Positions 1 to 8,686 are shown, counted from the first letter of the stretch. The stretch is DNA of 32,072 nt from Hydrogenovibrio sp. UBA650 (GCA_002299245.1 DBOI01000061.1:5120-37191); one strand, 5' to 3'. Made by a program: numbers and translations. The notes: generated by a model from the sequence alone, not told the origin.

Positions 1-1
1 A

Positions 2-1015
2 AAAACCGCTCTTGATCTTCATTGCCAAGTCAAACACTATATTGTGTCTGGAGAACCCTCTCCCGAGAGAGTAGATGCTATCGTTTCGCAATGTGACCGA
101 GATACCGAAGTGGTTATTGGTTTAGGTGGCGGCAGTGTCTTGGATGCAGCAAAAGCAGTTGCCGGACTAATACCAAGTCAGACTTCTGTAATGGACTACT
201 TGGAAGGTGTCGGAGCTGGCAAGAAACTTGAAGTCTCGACCTGCCCTTTTATTGCACTCCCAACCACAGCAGGTACCGGTAGCGAAACCACAAAAAATGC
301 CGTTTTATCTCATGTCGGCAAATTTAAGAAATCTTTTCGCGATAATAAATTAATTGCTAAAGAGGCTTGGTTGGATCCGGAATTATTAAAAACCTGCCCT
401 CAAAACATTCTATATTCGACAGGGCTTGACGCCTTTACTCAACTACTCGAATCTTACACAACCTTGAAGCCCAACCCTATTTCTGATGCTTTGGCATGGC
501 AAGGAATGAGCCTATTCCAGAGTGCGTTCGTTGATATTGATAGTGACAACCCTGCCCGACAACAAGCTGGATATGAACGATTAATGCTTGCGGCTGCTTT
601 ATCTGGAACCACGCTCGCAAATGCCGGCCTCGGTGCAGTTCACGGCTTAGCCGGACCAATTGGAGCTTTTTTTAAGGTACCCCATGGAATTGTATGCGCC
701 AGATTATTGGCTCCCATTACAGCACTCAATATTGAAGCACTAAAAGATACAAAAACATCACATGCCAAACAAACACTGGCTAAGTATCAAAATGTTGAAA
801 AACTCTTTACAGGTAGCTCAACAGACATGCCAAGCTTAGTTAACATATTGCAATCCTTGACCCAAAGTTACGCCCCTCAAGGGCTGCGGGAATATGGTTT
901 GACTTTGGACAACATTCAACCCGTAATCGATAACTGTCGAGCTGGCAGTATGAATGGTAACCCAATCAGGCTATCAGACCAGCAGCTTGTATCTGCGATA
1001 AAGCAAGCCCTGTAG
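2..1015 (+). CDS. Iron-containing alcohol dehydrogenase, 5' end missing
   Basis: This is the C-terminal part of a group III (iron-type) NAD(P)-dependent alcohol dehydrogenase. The frame is open to the first base of the window; the GTG at 44 is internal because the codons before it read on smoothly into family-like sequence. The dinucleotide-binding signature GGGSVLDAAKAVA and the TTAGTGSETT segment are present. Metal-site residues expected in the family are the Asp of GLDAFTQ and the two His of AVHGLAGP and KVPHGIVCA. The second metal-ligand position, usually His four residues after the Asp (DALTHA in FucO-like enzymes), is Gln here. Substrate cannot be told. It lies upstream of the Lap locus on the same strand with a 143-bp gap and shows no functional link to it. 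Confidence 0.88.
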   Translation, partial: KTALDLHCQVKHYIVSGEPSPERVDAIVSQCDRDTEVVIGLGGGSVLDAAKAVAGLIPSQTSVMDYLEGVGAGKKLEVSTCPFIALPTTAGTGSETTKNAVLSHVGKFKKSFRDNKLIAKEAWLDPELLKTCPQNILYSTGLDAFTQLLESYTTLKPNPISDALAWQGMSLFQSAFVDIDSDNPARQQAGYERLMLAAALSGTTLANAGLGAVHGLAGPIGAFFKVPHGIVCARLLAPITALNIEALKDTKTSHAKQTLAKYQNVEKLFTGSSTDMPSLVNILQSLTQSYAPQGLREYGLTLDNIQPVIDNCRAGSMNGNPIRLSDQQLVSAIKQAL

Positions 1016-1045
1016 ATTTATAAAAACTTAATTTTTTTAAGTAAA

Positions 1046-1070
1046 TAATCTTAGTTTTACGTTAAGATTA
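1046..1070. repeat. 8-bp inverted repeat upstream of the OmpA-family gene
   Basis: TAATCTTA at 1046-1053 and its exact reverse complement TAAGATTA at 1063-1070 are separated by 9 nt. The stem is all A/T except one G-C pair and no T-run follows, so it is not a convincing terminator for the dehydrogenase gene. It sits just upstream of the putative -10 at 1095 and could be an operator; that is inference. Confidence 0.3.
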
Positions 1071-1094
1071 GATGTAAGTGTAAAAAAATTTTAC

Positions 1095-1100
1095 TATAAT
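1095..1100 (+). promoter_or_regulatory. Putative -10 box for the OmpA-family gene
   Basis: A perfect TATAAT lies 58 bases before the ATG at 1159. The best-placed -35 (ATGTAA, 1072-1077, 17-bp spacer) matches the sigma-70 consensus at only three of six bases, so the promoter would be weak or activator-dependent. A start near 1107 would leave a leader of about 50 nt. Confidence 0.4.
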
Positions 1101-1158
1101 GACCTGACTATGTCGCAGCTTGTACTCATAGAACGATCATTCAAACAGGATTTAAAAC

Positions 1159-2097
1159 ATGAAATCAGTTACCGCTTTAGCAGCCGTTGCAATTGTATTT
1201 TTCAGTGGCATTTCTCATGCACAAGAGCAACAACAAGCACCTTTAAACTACAACTCTTCAGGAATGGAAAGTGATGCTCAAAACTCGATTGTTTCACGTG
1301 ATGCCGAGATAGTAGAAAACGAGTATAAAGACCTTGACCAAGATGGCGTAGCTGACAAACTTGACCACTGCCTTAATACAATTTTTGGCGTTAAGGTAGA
1401 TAGCAAAGGTTGTGAACTTGATTCAGATCAGGACGGCGTATTTGATAGACTTGATCAATGCCCTGATACTGCTCCTGGTGTCAAGGTAAATGTATTTGGC
1501 TGTGAAGGCGATGATGATAGTGATGGCGTTGTAAACAGTAAAGACCAGTGCCCTGAGACTCCTTTGGGAACACCAGTAGACAAAGTTGGTTGTAAGCTTA
1601 TCGGCGATAGTGACAAAGACGGCGTTAATGATAACAATGACCAATGCCCTGAGACTCCTGCTGGAGCAGTTGTTAATGATCATGGGTGTGAGCCTGTAAG
1701 TTTTGTCCTCACAAACATAGTATTTGACTTTGACAAACACAACATCCGTGATGACCAGCAACCAATCCTGAAAAAGGATGCAGCAGCGCTTCAAGCTCTT
1801 AAAGAAGATGAAATCATTCTGATTACTGGTCACACAGACTGGAAGGGTAAGCAGACATATAATTTACCGCTGTCATGGAGACGTGCAAATAGCTGTAAAG
1901 ACTTTATTGTCGAAGAACTCGGTAACAAAGCTGACTCAATCTACATCAATGGTAAAGGTGAGCTGGAACCTGTCGCCACAAACCGTACCGATGAAGGTCG
2001 ACAGATGAACCGTCGCATTGAATTCAAAATCATGAAAAAAGACCAGGTCCCAGCAGATGCAAGACTTGATTTACCGACTGAAATGGTAAAACAGTAG
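1159..2097 (+). CDS. OmpA-family outer membrane protein with thrombospondin type 3 repeats
   Basis: An exported, peptidoglycan-binding protein of 312 residues. A signal peptide covers about residues 1-21 and ends SHAQ. Four Asp-rich thrombospondin type 3 repeats (pattern DxDGVxDxxDxC ending GC) run from about residue 58 to 178; such repeats bind calcium. The C-terminal OmpA domain (about 185-298) carries TGHTD, a LSWRRANS segment and the terminal NRRIEFKI, the usual diaminopimelate-binding features. AGGA at 1147-1150 is well spaced from the ATG. A gene of this type next to lapG and lapD is seen in other Lap/BpfA loci, for example in Shewanella, which suggests a role in anchoring or stabilising the adhesin or its export machine in the envelope; that role is inferred. 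The protein is not a classical OmpA because it has no N-terminal eight-stranded barrel domain. Confidence 0.9.
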   Translation: MKSVTALAAVAIVFFSGISHAQEQQQAPLNYNSSGMESDAQNSIVSRDAEIVENEYKDLDQDGVADKLDHCLNTIFGVKVDSKGCELDSDQDGVFDRLDQCPDTAPGVKVNVFGCEGDDDSDGVVNSKDQCPETPLGTPVDKVGCKLIGDSDKDGVNDNNDQCPETPAGAVVNDHGCEPVSFVLTNIVFDFDKHNIRDDQQPILKKDAAALQALKEDEIILITGHTDWKGKQTYNLPLSWRRANSCKDFIVEELGNKADSIYINGKGELEPVATNRTDEGRQMNRRIEFKIMKKDQVPADARLDLPTEMVKQ

Positions 2098-2132
2098 TCT
2101 ATTCCAACGAACAATAGTTTTATTCTGATACT

Positions 2133-2162
2133 AAAAGGCAACCATAATGGTTGCCTTTTTTT
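2133..2162 (+). terminator. Rho-independent terminator after the OmpA-family gene
   Basis: Stem GGCAACC (2137-2143) pairs with GGTTGCC (2149-2155), preceded by AAAA and followed by seven T (2156-2162). The T-run ends only 20 nt before the lapG start codon, so lapG depends on read-through or on a promoter inside or upstream of this hairpin. Confidence 0.85.
2140..2152. promoter_or_regulatory. Palindrome AACCAT-n-ATGGTT, copy 1
   Basis: The middle of the terminator hairpin is the palindrome AACCAT-A-ATGGTT. The same twelve fixed bases recur at 4986-4998 upstream of lapB. Copy 1 may simply be part of the terminator; its value as an operator is inference and rests on the recurrence. Confidence 0.25.
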
Positions 2163-2182
2163 GCAAAAGCTAAACTGATTTA

Positions 2183-2842
2183 ATGTTTTTTATCAACAAT
2201 AAACAGCAATTATTATTGGTATTAATAGTAGCAGCGGTTACTGTTTTTGCCACTGCTGATTCACCTGTAAAAATTGTTTCTGAAGCAGAGATTGCTGAAA
2301 CAAAAAAAGAATACGGGTCAAGAGCAGCTGATAGGTTACGTGAATGGCAAGAACTGGTTGACGAAAATCAACATCTTGATGAAAAAGATAAACTTGAGAT
2401 AGTTAATGATTTTTTCAACAGAGTGCGCTTTGTAGACGACATTGATCATTGGAACAAAAAGGATTATTGGGCCACACCTGTTGAATTGCTCGCCACTGAT
2501 GCGGGAGATTGCGAAGACTACTCTATCGCCAAGTACTTTACGTTAAAAGCGTTAGGTGTCCCGGAAAGCAAACTATACATAACTTATGTAAAAGCTCTGA
2601 GGTATAACCAAGCTCATATGGTACTAACCTATTTTGAAAAACCGAAATCAATTCCTCTCGTTTTGGACAATATAAACAAACGAATATTAAAATCGACTCA
2701 TAGAACAGACCTGGTACCGGTATACAGTTTCAATGGTGACGGTCTTTGGTTAGCCAGGCAACGTGGAAAAGGTAAGTCAGTAAAAGGTGGCACCTCAAAG
2801 CTAAAAAAATGGAATGACCTGTTAAATCGCTTAGACAGGTAG
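2183..2842 (+). CDS. lapG: LapG-type periplasmic cysteine protease (transglutaminase-like)
   Basis: A 219-residue periplasmic protease of the bacterial transglutaminase-like cysteine proteinase family (DUF920). In the characterised Pseudomonas system it cuts the N-terminal region of the giant adhesin LapA and releases it from the surface. A signal peptide occupies about residues 1-25. The catalytic triad is visible: Cys110 in GDCEDYS, His145 in QAHMVLTY and Asp162 in LVLDNIN; the acidic residues around Cys110 belong to the family's calcium site, on which activity depends. The ATG at 2183 has no clear Shine-Dalgarno sequence, but it is needed to supply the whole signal peptide. It is followed by lapD after 73 bp. 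Its target adhesin is not encoded in the window. Confidence 0.93.
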   Translation: MFFINNKQQLLLVLIVAAVTVFATADSPVKIVSEAEIAETKKEYGSRAADRLREWQELVDENQHLDEKDKLEIVNDFFNRVRFVDDIDHWNKKDYWATPVELLATDAGDCEDYSIAKYFTLKALGVPESKLYITYVKALRYNQAHMVLTYFEKPKSIPLVLDNINKRILKSTHRTDLVPVYSFNGDGLWLARQRGKGKSVKGGTSKLKKWNDLLNRLDR

Positions 2843-2915
2843 ACTTCAGATAAAGAATAAACCTCTGATAGTTAATGTTTATAAATAAGAAGGTAGATGT
2901 AAAAAGGAATAAATT

Positions 2916-4862
2916 ATGAGCTTAAACAAGCAAATGATAATTTTTATAACAGCAATAGTCTTAATTTTGCTATTGGGAACCTTTGCATTTAATCTTCACA
3001 ACACCAAAAACTTCTTACAGGAACAACTTAGATCTCACGCTCAGGATACCGCAACTTCTTTGGGTCTATCGCTTAGCACCATTCCTGATCCAGAAGATAT
3101 AGCCAGCATGGAAACCATGATCAATGCGGTATTTGATGGAGGCTACTATGCCCATATCTCTCTGGAAGACATGGATAAAAAAACCATTTACCATAAGCAA
3201 AATGCTAAATCGATGGAAGAGGTTCCCTTTTGGTTTATAAAATCTATTCATCTGGAAACACCTTCTGCAAATGCCATGGTGCAAGCCGGATGGATACCAA
3301 TTGGAATTCTCAATGTATCCAGCCATGCAGGATTTGCCTATATTCAGCTATGGAATACCGCAAAAAACCTTTTCGTATGGTTTCTATTTTCAGCGATTAT
3401 AGCGATTCTAATTGCCATCTATATTATTCGCATCATGTTGCAGCCATTGAGAAAGATGGAGCAGCAAGCTGATGCCATTGTTAAGAAAGAGTATTTAATT
3501 CAAGAGGCTTTGCCTTCAACACTTGAATTTCGTCAAGTCGTAATCGCAATGAATGCAATGGTGCAGAAACTGAAAGACATTTTTGAAAGAGACGCAAAAA
3601 ACGCCGAGAAACTTCAAAAACTTGCTTACCAGGACAGCGTTACAGGACTCAGCAACCGTCGCCATTTTGAAATGATCATTGATAGTCTACTGGACCCACA
3701 GCAAGATGCACCAGACGGTGTCATTTGCCTACTAAGAGTCAATGAACTTAAAGAGATGAATGACCAGTTTGGTTATTTAACGGGGGACGAGTTTATTAAA
3801 TCACTTTCTGAAAAACTCATAACCCAGATTAAGCAGGAAGATGCTATCTTTGCAAGGCTAAACGGCACCGAGCTGGTGGCATTGCTGCCACGCGCCAATG
3901 CCAATCAACTAAAAGAGCCTACAGATAATATAAACAATTCAATGCCGGAACTATTGAAGCAGCTAAAGGCCGAAGAGACAAAAACCTCAATATCTATTGC
4001 TTATACCGACTATAAACCCGGTGAAAAACGTGGTGCTCTGCTTGCGCACTTGGACTTTGCTATTGAACAAGCTGAATTGGAAGGCAAAAACTGCTCTTTC
4101 TACTACAACATAAGCAAAGATCAAACAAAACACGATTCTTGGGAAAAAACATTGACCAAGGCAATTGAAGAACATCGTTTTGTACTATTTCAACAAACTG
4201 CGTTTAGTCAAGACAACACCGTCCACGACCAAGAACTGTTCATTAGAATGCAAGATAACGATGGTGTTATTCGTTCTGCAGGTTACTTTATGCCAGCTGT
4301 TGAACAACTCAATAAAACAGCAGCCCTTGATGAGATGGTCATCAATATGACTCTTGGATATTTAAGAACTCATGCTGAAACACCAGTAATAGCGATGAAT
4401 CTATCAAAAGCGATTATCGAGAACAACACCCTACAAAACAAGCTGATATCAGATTTATCAAACTACACTAACTTGACTTATAGATTGGCCATAGAACTAC
4501 CTGAACGCCTGATATTAGAACTTAAAGATCAATCCTGGCCGTTTATACAGAAGCTAAAAGGTTTAGGGGTCAATATTGGTATTGACCACTTTGGTGCCAG
4601 CTTTGGCAGTATGCTCTATTTACAAGACCTTCGCCCTGATTATGTAAAACTAGATGCCTCTTTCAGCAAGGCAATAGAGAATGATGAGCAAACCCGCGAT
4701 TACCTTTCAAGCCTATGCGAACTTACCGGCAGCCTGGATATTGACGTTGTCGCAATGGCAATTGAAACCCACGAGCAAGCTTCACAAATGGCTACTCTTG
4801 GAGTAAATTTTTATCAAGGTTACCTATATGGCGCACCAAGCCCATTAAAAGATCAAGATTAA
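2916..4862 (+). CDS. lapD: LapD-type inner-membrane c-di-GMP receptor (degenerate GGDEF-EAL)
   Basis: A 648-residue inside-out signalling receptor. In the order seen: TM1 at about 7-26, a periplasmic LapD-type output domain (about 27-150), TM2 at about 152-172, HAMP, GGDEF-like and EAL-like domains. Both enzymatic motifs are lost: the GGDEF position reads NGTEL (316-320) and the EAL position reads ELF (440-442). That is the expected state of a nucleotide-binding receptor rather than an enzyme. Trp126 in an AGW loop falls at the place of the Trp (W125) with which Pseudomonas fluorescens LapD grips LapG. When c-di-GMP is bound, LapD sequesters LapG; when levels fall, LapG is freed. AAGGAA at 2904-2909 precedes the ATG. 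It likely forms an operon with lapG and is closed by a terminator at 4877-4914. Confidence 0.93.
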   Translation: MSLNKQMIIFITAIVLILLLGTFAFNLHNTKNFLQEQLRSHAQDTATSLGLSLSTIPDPEDIASMETMINAVFDGGYYAHISLEDMDKKTIYHKQNAKSMEEVPFWFIKSIHLETPSANAMVQAGWIPIGILNVSSHAGFAYIQLWNTAKNLFVWFLFSAIIAILIAIYIIRIMLQPLRKMEQQADAIVKKEYLIQEALPSTLEFRQVVIAMNAMVQKLKDIFERDAKNAEKLQKLAYQDSVTGLSNRRHFEMIIDSLLDPQQDAPDGVICLLRVNELKEMNDQFGYLTGDEFIKSLSEKLITQIKQEDAIFARLNGTELVALLPRANANQLKEPTDNINNSMPELLKQLKAEETKTSISIAYTDYKPGEKRGALLAHLDFAIEQAELEGKNCSFYYNISKDQTKHDSWEKTLTKAIEEHRFVLFQQTAFSQDNTVHDQELFIRMQDNDGVIRSAGYFMPAVEQLNKTAALDEMVINMTLGYLRTHAETPVIAMNLSKAIIENNTLQNKLISDLSNYTNLTYRLAIELPERLILELKDQSWPFIQKLKGLGVNIGIDHFGASFGSMLYLQDLRPDYVKLDASFSKAIENDEQTRDYLSSLCELTGSLDIDVVAMAIETHEQASQMATLGVNFYQGYLYGAPSPLKDQD

Positions 4863-4876
4863 AAGCTTTTTGTATG

Positions 4877-4914
4877 ATTTTCAGGCCTTGAAGGCCTGAA
4901 AATAAGTTTTTTTT
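4877..4914 (+). terminator. Rho-independent terminator after lapD
   Basis: An 11-bp perfect stem (ATTTTCAGGCC 4877-4887 with GGCCTGAAAAT 4893-4903) with a 5-nt loop is followed by AAG and eight T (4907-4914). It separates lapG-lapD from the lapB transcript. Confidence 0.85.
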
Positions 4915-4983
4915 ATAAATAGATAGTTTAAGGGCTATTAAAAAATCAAAAAACCATGTTAGTATCACGAGTTATTACATTTT

Positions 4984-5000
4984 TTAACCATGATGGTTAA
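4984..5000. promoter_or_regulatory. 17-bp palindrome upstream of lapB, copy 2 of AACCAT-n-ATGGTT
   Basis: TTAACCAT-G-ATGGTTAA is a perfect palindrome with 8-bp arms around one central base, 24 bp before the lapB start. There is no T-run, so it is not a terminator. Its core matches the palindrome at 2140-2152, and a single half-site ATGGTTAA occurs at 8655-8662 before the LuxR-type gene. It looks like a binding site for a dimeric regulator, but no regulator can be named. Confidence 0.4.
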
Positions 5001-5024
5001 GTATGGAAAAGAATTTAGGCGATT

Positions 5025-7205
5025 ATGGAAAATCACAACGATAAAGATCGACTTGAATCTGAGTCTGGTTTTCAACAACAAGAAACAGAGTTCAGCAGTC
5101 CTTTAATTGACTGCTTAGTGATCTATACCAAGCTTAACCGCCAACCATACTCTAAAGACTCGTTAATTTCCGGGTTACCTATTGACTCCAACAATGTCAC
5201 TCCTGAAATATTTCAACGAGCTGCTGCCAGAGCCAAGCTTGAAGTCAGCTTTAAGCAAAGAAAACTGGAAGATATCTCCAACTTAATAATGCCATGCATT
5301 CTTATCTTATCTGACAATCAAGCCTGTGTGCTTGAAGAGTTGGATCTTGATAAAAACACGGCGAAGATTATTCTCCCTGAAGCTGAAGAGGGTAGTACCA
5401 ATATAAGCCTTGAAAAACTAAAGCAACAATATCTGGGCTATGCCGTATATCTAACACAGGCAAGTTTTCACGAACAAAAAACTGAAAATCTTATGGGGCT
5501 TCAAGGTGGCCATTGGTTCTGGGGAACACTATGGAGCTCTAAATCAATCTATCGCGACGTGTTAATCGCATCTATCGTAATTAATATTTTTGTACTGGCA
5601 AATCCTCTGTTCGTGATGAATGTCTATGACCGCATAGTACCTAACAATGCGATCGAATCACTTTGGGTTCTAGCAATCGGCGTCAGTGTTGTCTACTTAT
5701 TTGATGTTATTCTCAAATACTTACGCTCATACTTCCTTGAGATTGCGGGGAAAAAAAGTGATGTAATAATGTCGTCAAAACTATTTGAGCAGACCCTGGG
5801 ATTAACCATGTCAAATCGCAGCGGTTCAGTTGGAGTTTATGCTAATCAACTCCGAGAGTTCGACAGTATCCGAAACTTCTTCACATCTGGAACCATTGCC
5901 AGCCTAGTCGACATTCCGTTTGTGATCATCTTCCTCGCTGTGATCTTTTTCATTGCCGGGCAGATGGTTTTAGTTCCTGTAGCAATAATTTTGGTGATAC
6001 TGATTTATAGCATATTCATGCGTAAGCCTATTGCCCGAGCAATAGAAGCCACCTATGAAGCCAACAGCCAGAAGAATGCCGTTTTAATTGAAACGCTAAC
6101 AGCAATGGAAACCATTAAGGCTCTTGGCGTTGAAGCCCGATCTCAATGGAGATGGGAGCAAGCAGCTGGTGAAATTGCTAAAACCAGCCTAAAGGCAAAA
6201 ATGTTACAGAGCTCTCTGGGACGAATGACTGGATTTATGCAACAGATAAGCACAGTTCTGATCGTTGTTGCCGGAGTCTACATCATAATTGAGGGCGAAC
6301 TGACTATGGGTGGCTTAATTGCAACTGTAATGCTAAGCCAGAGAGCGATCGGACCATTTGGACAATTTGCCAGTTTGATTACCAGTTACGAACAGACCAA
6401 AACAGCCTTGAATTCTCTTGAAGAAATCATGGATCGGGATATTGAACGACCTATAGAAAAACGCTTTATTCAGCACCCTGTGTTTGATGGAAAAATTGAA
6501 TTTAACAACGTGACATTTACATACCCTGGAGAGACCAAACCCGCGCTGCATAATGTCAGCTTTACAATTGAGCCGGGCGAAAAAGTTGGCATAATCGGTA
6601 GAATTGGATCAGGTAAATCCACAATAGAAAAACTAATACTTGGTTTCTACCAAGTCAATGAAGGCTCAATTCTAATTGATGGCATTGACATTACTCAACT
6701 AGATCCAGCAGAAGTCCGTCGCAATATTAACTATGTTCCGCAAGATGTAACTCTGTTCCGCGGTGACGTTCGAGACAATATTAGCTATCGAGCTCCTTAT
6801 GTTGATGATGATACGATTCTTAATGCATCTAAACTTGCCGGTGTTGATGAATTTGTTAAGAGACACCCTTCTGGCTACAGCCTGAACGTAAATGAAGGGG
6901 GCTCTTCACTTTCAGGAGGCCAAAGACAAAGTATTGGAGTCGCTCGAGCACTTCTTTTAGATAGCCCAATCTACTTGTTTGACGAGCCTACCAATGCGAT
7001 GGATGCCAAGACTGAACAACAGATGATTGACCGCCTTAAACGCGCTACCATTACAAGTACTACGCTATTGGTAACTCATAAAATGAGTCTACTTCAATTA
7101 GCTGAACGCCTGATTGTAATGGAAGGCGGCAAGCTTGTTGCAGATGGCAATAAACAAACCGTTCTAGAAGCCTTAAAAACAGGAAAGCTAAATAAAGCCA
7201 GTTAA
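5025..7205 (+). CDS. lapB: LapB-type type I secretion ABC transporter (permease-ATPase)
   Basis: The 726-residue inner-membrane motor of a type I secretion system. An N-terminal C39-like domain (about 25-145) is catalytically dead: there is no Q...DC motif, and the place of the catalytic His (usually HFVVL) reads QACVL. This is usual for transporters of giant adhesins and RTX proteins, where the domain binds substrate instead of cutting it. The ABC membrane domain (about 170-450) is followed by the nucleotide-binding domain, with Walker A GRIGSGKST (525-533), signature LSGGQRQ (from 629), Walker B IYLFDEPT (649-656) and His685 of the H-loop. lapC begins 3 nt after its stop. With LapC and LapE it should export the cell-surface adhesin that LapG and LapD regulate. 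Confidence 0.93.
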   Translation: MENHNDKDRLESESGFQQQETEFSSPLIDCLVIYTKLNRQPYSKDSLISGLPIDSNNVTPEIFQRAAARAKLEVSFKQRKLEDISNLIMPCILILSDNQACVLEELDLDKNTAKIILPEAEEGSTNISLEKLKQQYLGYAVYLTQASFHEQKTENLMGLQGGHWFWGTLWSSKSIYRDVLIASIVINIFVLANPLFVMNVYDRIVPNNAIESLWVLAIGVSVVYLFDVILKYLRSYFLEIAGKKSDVIMSSKLFEQTLGLTMSNRSGSVGVYANQLREFDSIRNFFTSGTIASLVDIPFVIIFLAVIFFIAGQMVLVPVAIILVILIYSIFMRKPIARAIEATYEANSQKNAVLIETLTAMETIKALGVEARSQWRWEQAAGEIAKTSLKAKMLQSSLGRMTGFMQQISTVLIVVAGVYIIIEGELTMGGLIATVMLSQRAIGPFGQFASLITSYEQTKTALNSLEEIMDRDIERPIEKRFIQHPVFDGKIEFNNVTFTYPGETKPALHNVSFTIEPGEKVGIIGRIGSGKSTIEKLILGFYQVNEGSILIDGIDITQLDPAEVRRNINYVPQDVTLFRGDVRDNISYRAPYVDDDTILNASKLAGVDEFVKRHPSGYSLNVNEGGSSLSGGQRQSIGVARALLLDSPIYLFDEPTNAMDAKTEQQMIDRLKRATITSTTLLVTHKMSLLQLAERLIVMEGGKLVADGNKQTVLEALKTGKLNKAS

Positions 7206-7208
7206 GCT

Positions 7209-8603
7209 ATGAGTGATTCCCAAGCACCCAAGCCCGTTCAAGTAGAGATACCTAGCGAGCCACAAAAAAGCCGAAAAGAGCGTATAGCCGAGCAAGACAT
7301 CGCTTATATGTCTAGCTTGAGTCAGGCGGCCTTGGAAAAACCGACAAAAAAATCACAATTGATTGTTTGGATAGTCCTCTTGGTGGTTATCTGGTTAATA
7401 TTTTGGGCCAGCCAGGCAGAGCTTGACAAAATCGTTCGTGGCGATGGTAAAGTTGTTCCCTCATCTGAAATAAAGACTATCCAAAACCTCGAAGGCGGTA
7501 TTGTCTCTGAGATTTTCGTCAGCTCCGGAGATAAGGTCAAAAAAGACCAGGTATTACTAAAATTAGATAATACCCAGTTTGCCAGTTCATTTGGTGAGAG
7601 TGAACTTCGTGAAGAGGAGTTAAATGCCTTAGCGTTGCGCTTAGAAGCTGAAGCTTTTGCAAAACCTTACGACATTAACCAATTTGTTAATGAAGATCCT
7701 CAGGTTCAAGATCTATACAGACGAGAATTCCAGCTCTATCAAGCTCGACAGAAACAGTTAAAAACAGCAGATAACATTCTTGTTCAGCAAATTGAACAGA
7801 AGAAACTCGAACTTAAAGACGCAATCAGCCAAAAAACACAACTATCAAGATCACTAGAGCTGCTAAGAAAAGAAGTAAACTTCACAAAACCTCTGGTGAG
7901 ACAAGGAATTGCATCACAAGTAGACCTGTTAAAACTAGAGCGTCAAGAAAACGAGGCTCTATCAAAACTTAAGGGAATTGAGTTCTCAATCCCAATTATA
8001 AGATCCGCTATTTCTGAAGCCCGTTCAAAACGTATTGACGCTAAAGAGCAGTTTGCAAACCAGGCCCATGAACAACTCAACCAAGTTTTAGCCGAGAAAT
8101 CACAACTTGAAAAATCTAAAACGGCATTGCGCGACCGTGTTGATAGAACTGATATTAAATCCCCGGTCAATGGTACTGTAAAGCAGATGTTCGTAAATAC
8201 CATCGGTGGCGTAGTTCAACCAGGTAACGATATTATAGAAATTGTTCCCGATGATGACCGGCTTGTCTTGGAAACTAAAATATTGCCTGCCGACATTGGC
8301 TTTATATATCCCGATCTAAAAGCAAAAATTAAATTTACTGCCTATGATTTTGCTATTTACGGTGGTTTAGATGGTACAGTAAAACAGATATCCGCCGATA
8401 CTATTACAGATGGAGAGGGTAATAGTTTTTATATTGCACGAATTGAAACCGAACGCAATCACCTCGGAACTGCTGAAGCCCCTCTTTATCTACTTCCAGG
8501 AATGACTGCAAGTATCGATATTATCGTTGGCAAACACACTGTTTTGGACTATCTACTTAAACCGATCATTAAGGCAAAAGACACCGCCTTAAGAGAATCA
8601 TAA
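7209..8603 (+). CDS. lapC: LapC-type membrane fusion protein (HlyD family)
   Basis: The 464-residue periplasmic adaptor of the type I secretion system, bridging LapB and LapE. A short Lys/Arg-rich cytoplasmic tail (about 1-48) leads into one membrane segment (about 49-67). Then come the first half of a lipoyl-like domain (GDGKVVPSSEIKTIQNLEGG), a long coiled-coil hairpin (about 120-300) rich in Gln, Glu and Leu, the second lipoyl half (DRTDIKSPVNGTVKQM) and a beta-barrel C-terminus (NHLGTAEAPLYLLPGM). Order, length and partner fit HlyD/LapC. The 3-nt spacing from lapB indicates cotranscription and probably coupled translation. Confidence 0.93.
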   Translation: MSDSQAPKPVQVEIPSEPQKSRKERIAEQDIAYMSSLSQAALEKPTKKSQLIVWIVLLVVIWLIFWASQAELDKIVRGDGKVVPSSEIKTIQNLEGGIVSEIFVSSGDKVKKDQVLLKLDNTQFASSFGESELREEELNALALRLEAEAFAKPYDINQFVNEDPQVQDLYRREFQLYQARQKQLKTADNILVQQIEQKKLELKDAISQKTQLSRSLELLRKEVNFTKPLVRQGIASQVDLLKLERQENEALSKLKGIEFSIPIIRSAISEARSKRIDAKEQFANQAHEQLNQVLAEKSQLEKSKTALRDRVDRTDIKSPVNGTVKQMFVNTIGGVVQPGNDIIEIVPDDDRLVLETKILPADIGFIYPDLKAKIKFTAYDFAIYGGLDGTVKQISADTITDGEGNSFYIARIETERNHLGTAEAPLYLLPGMTASIDIIVGKHTVLDYLLKPIIKAKDTALRES

Positions 8604-8686
8604 ATAGAAATTTATCAGTACTTTTTTGCTAGAATAAGTAAAAATTGGGTGTCTATGGTTAAAATAGTAATTTGACTGAGATTTAA

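Noticed and set aside
44..46. GTG as true start of the dehydrogenase gene
   Set aside because: The frame is open to the window edge and the upstream codons read as family-like sequence; the gene is simply cut off.
1423..1833. 136-codon frame antisense to the OmpA-family gene
   Set aside because: It arises from the repeated Asp-rich coding sequence read backwards; no plausible protein features.
5097..5460. Active C39 peptidase domain in LapB
   Set aside because: The catalytic motif around the Cys is absent and the catalytic His position is Ala, so it is a non-cleaving C39-like domain.
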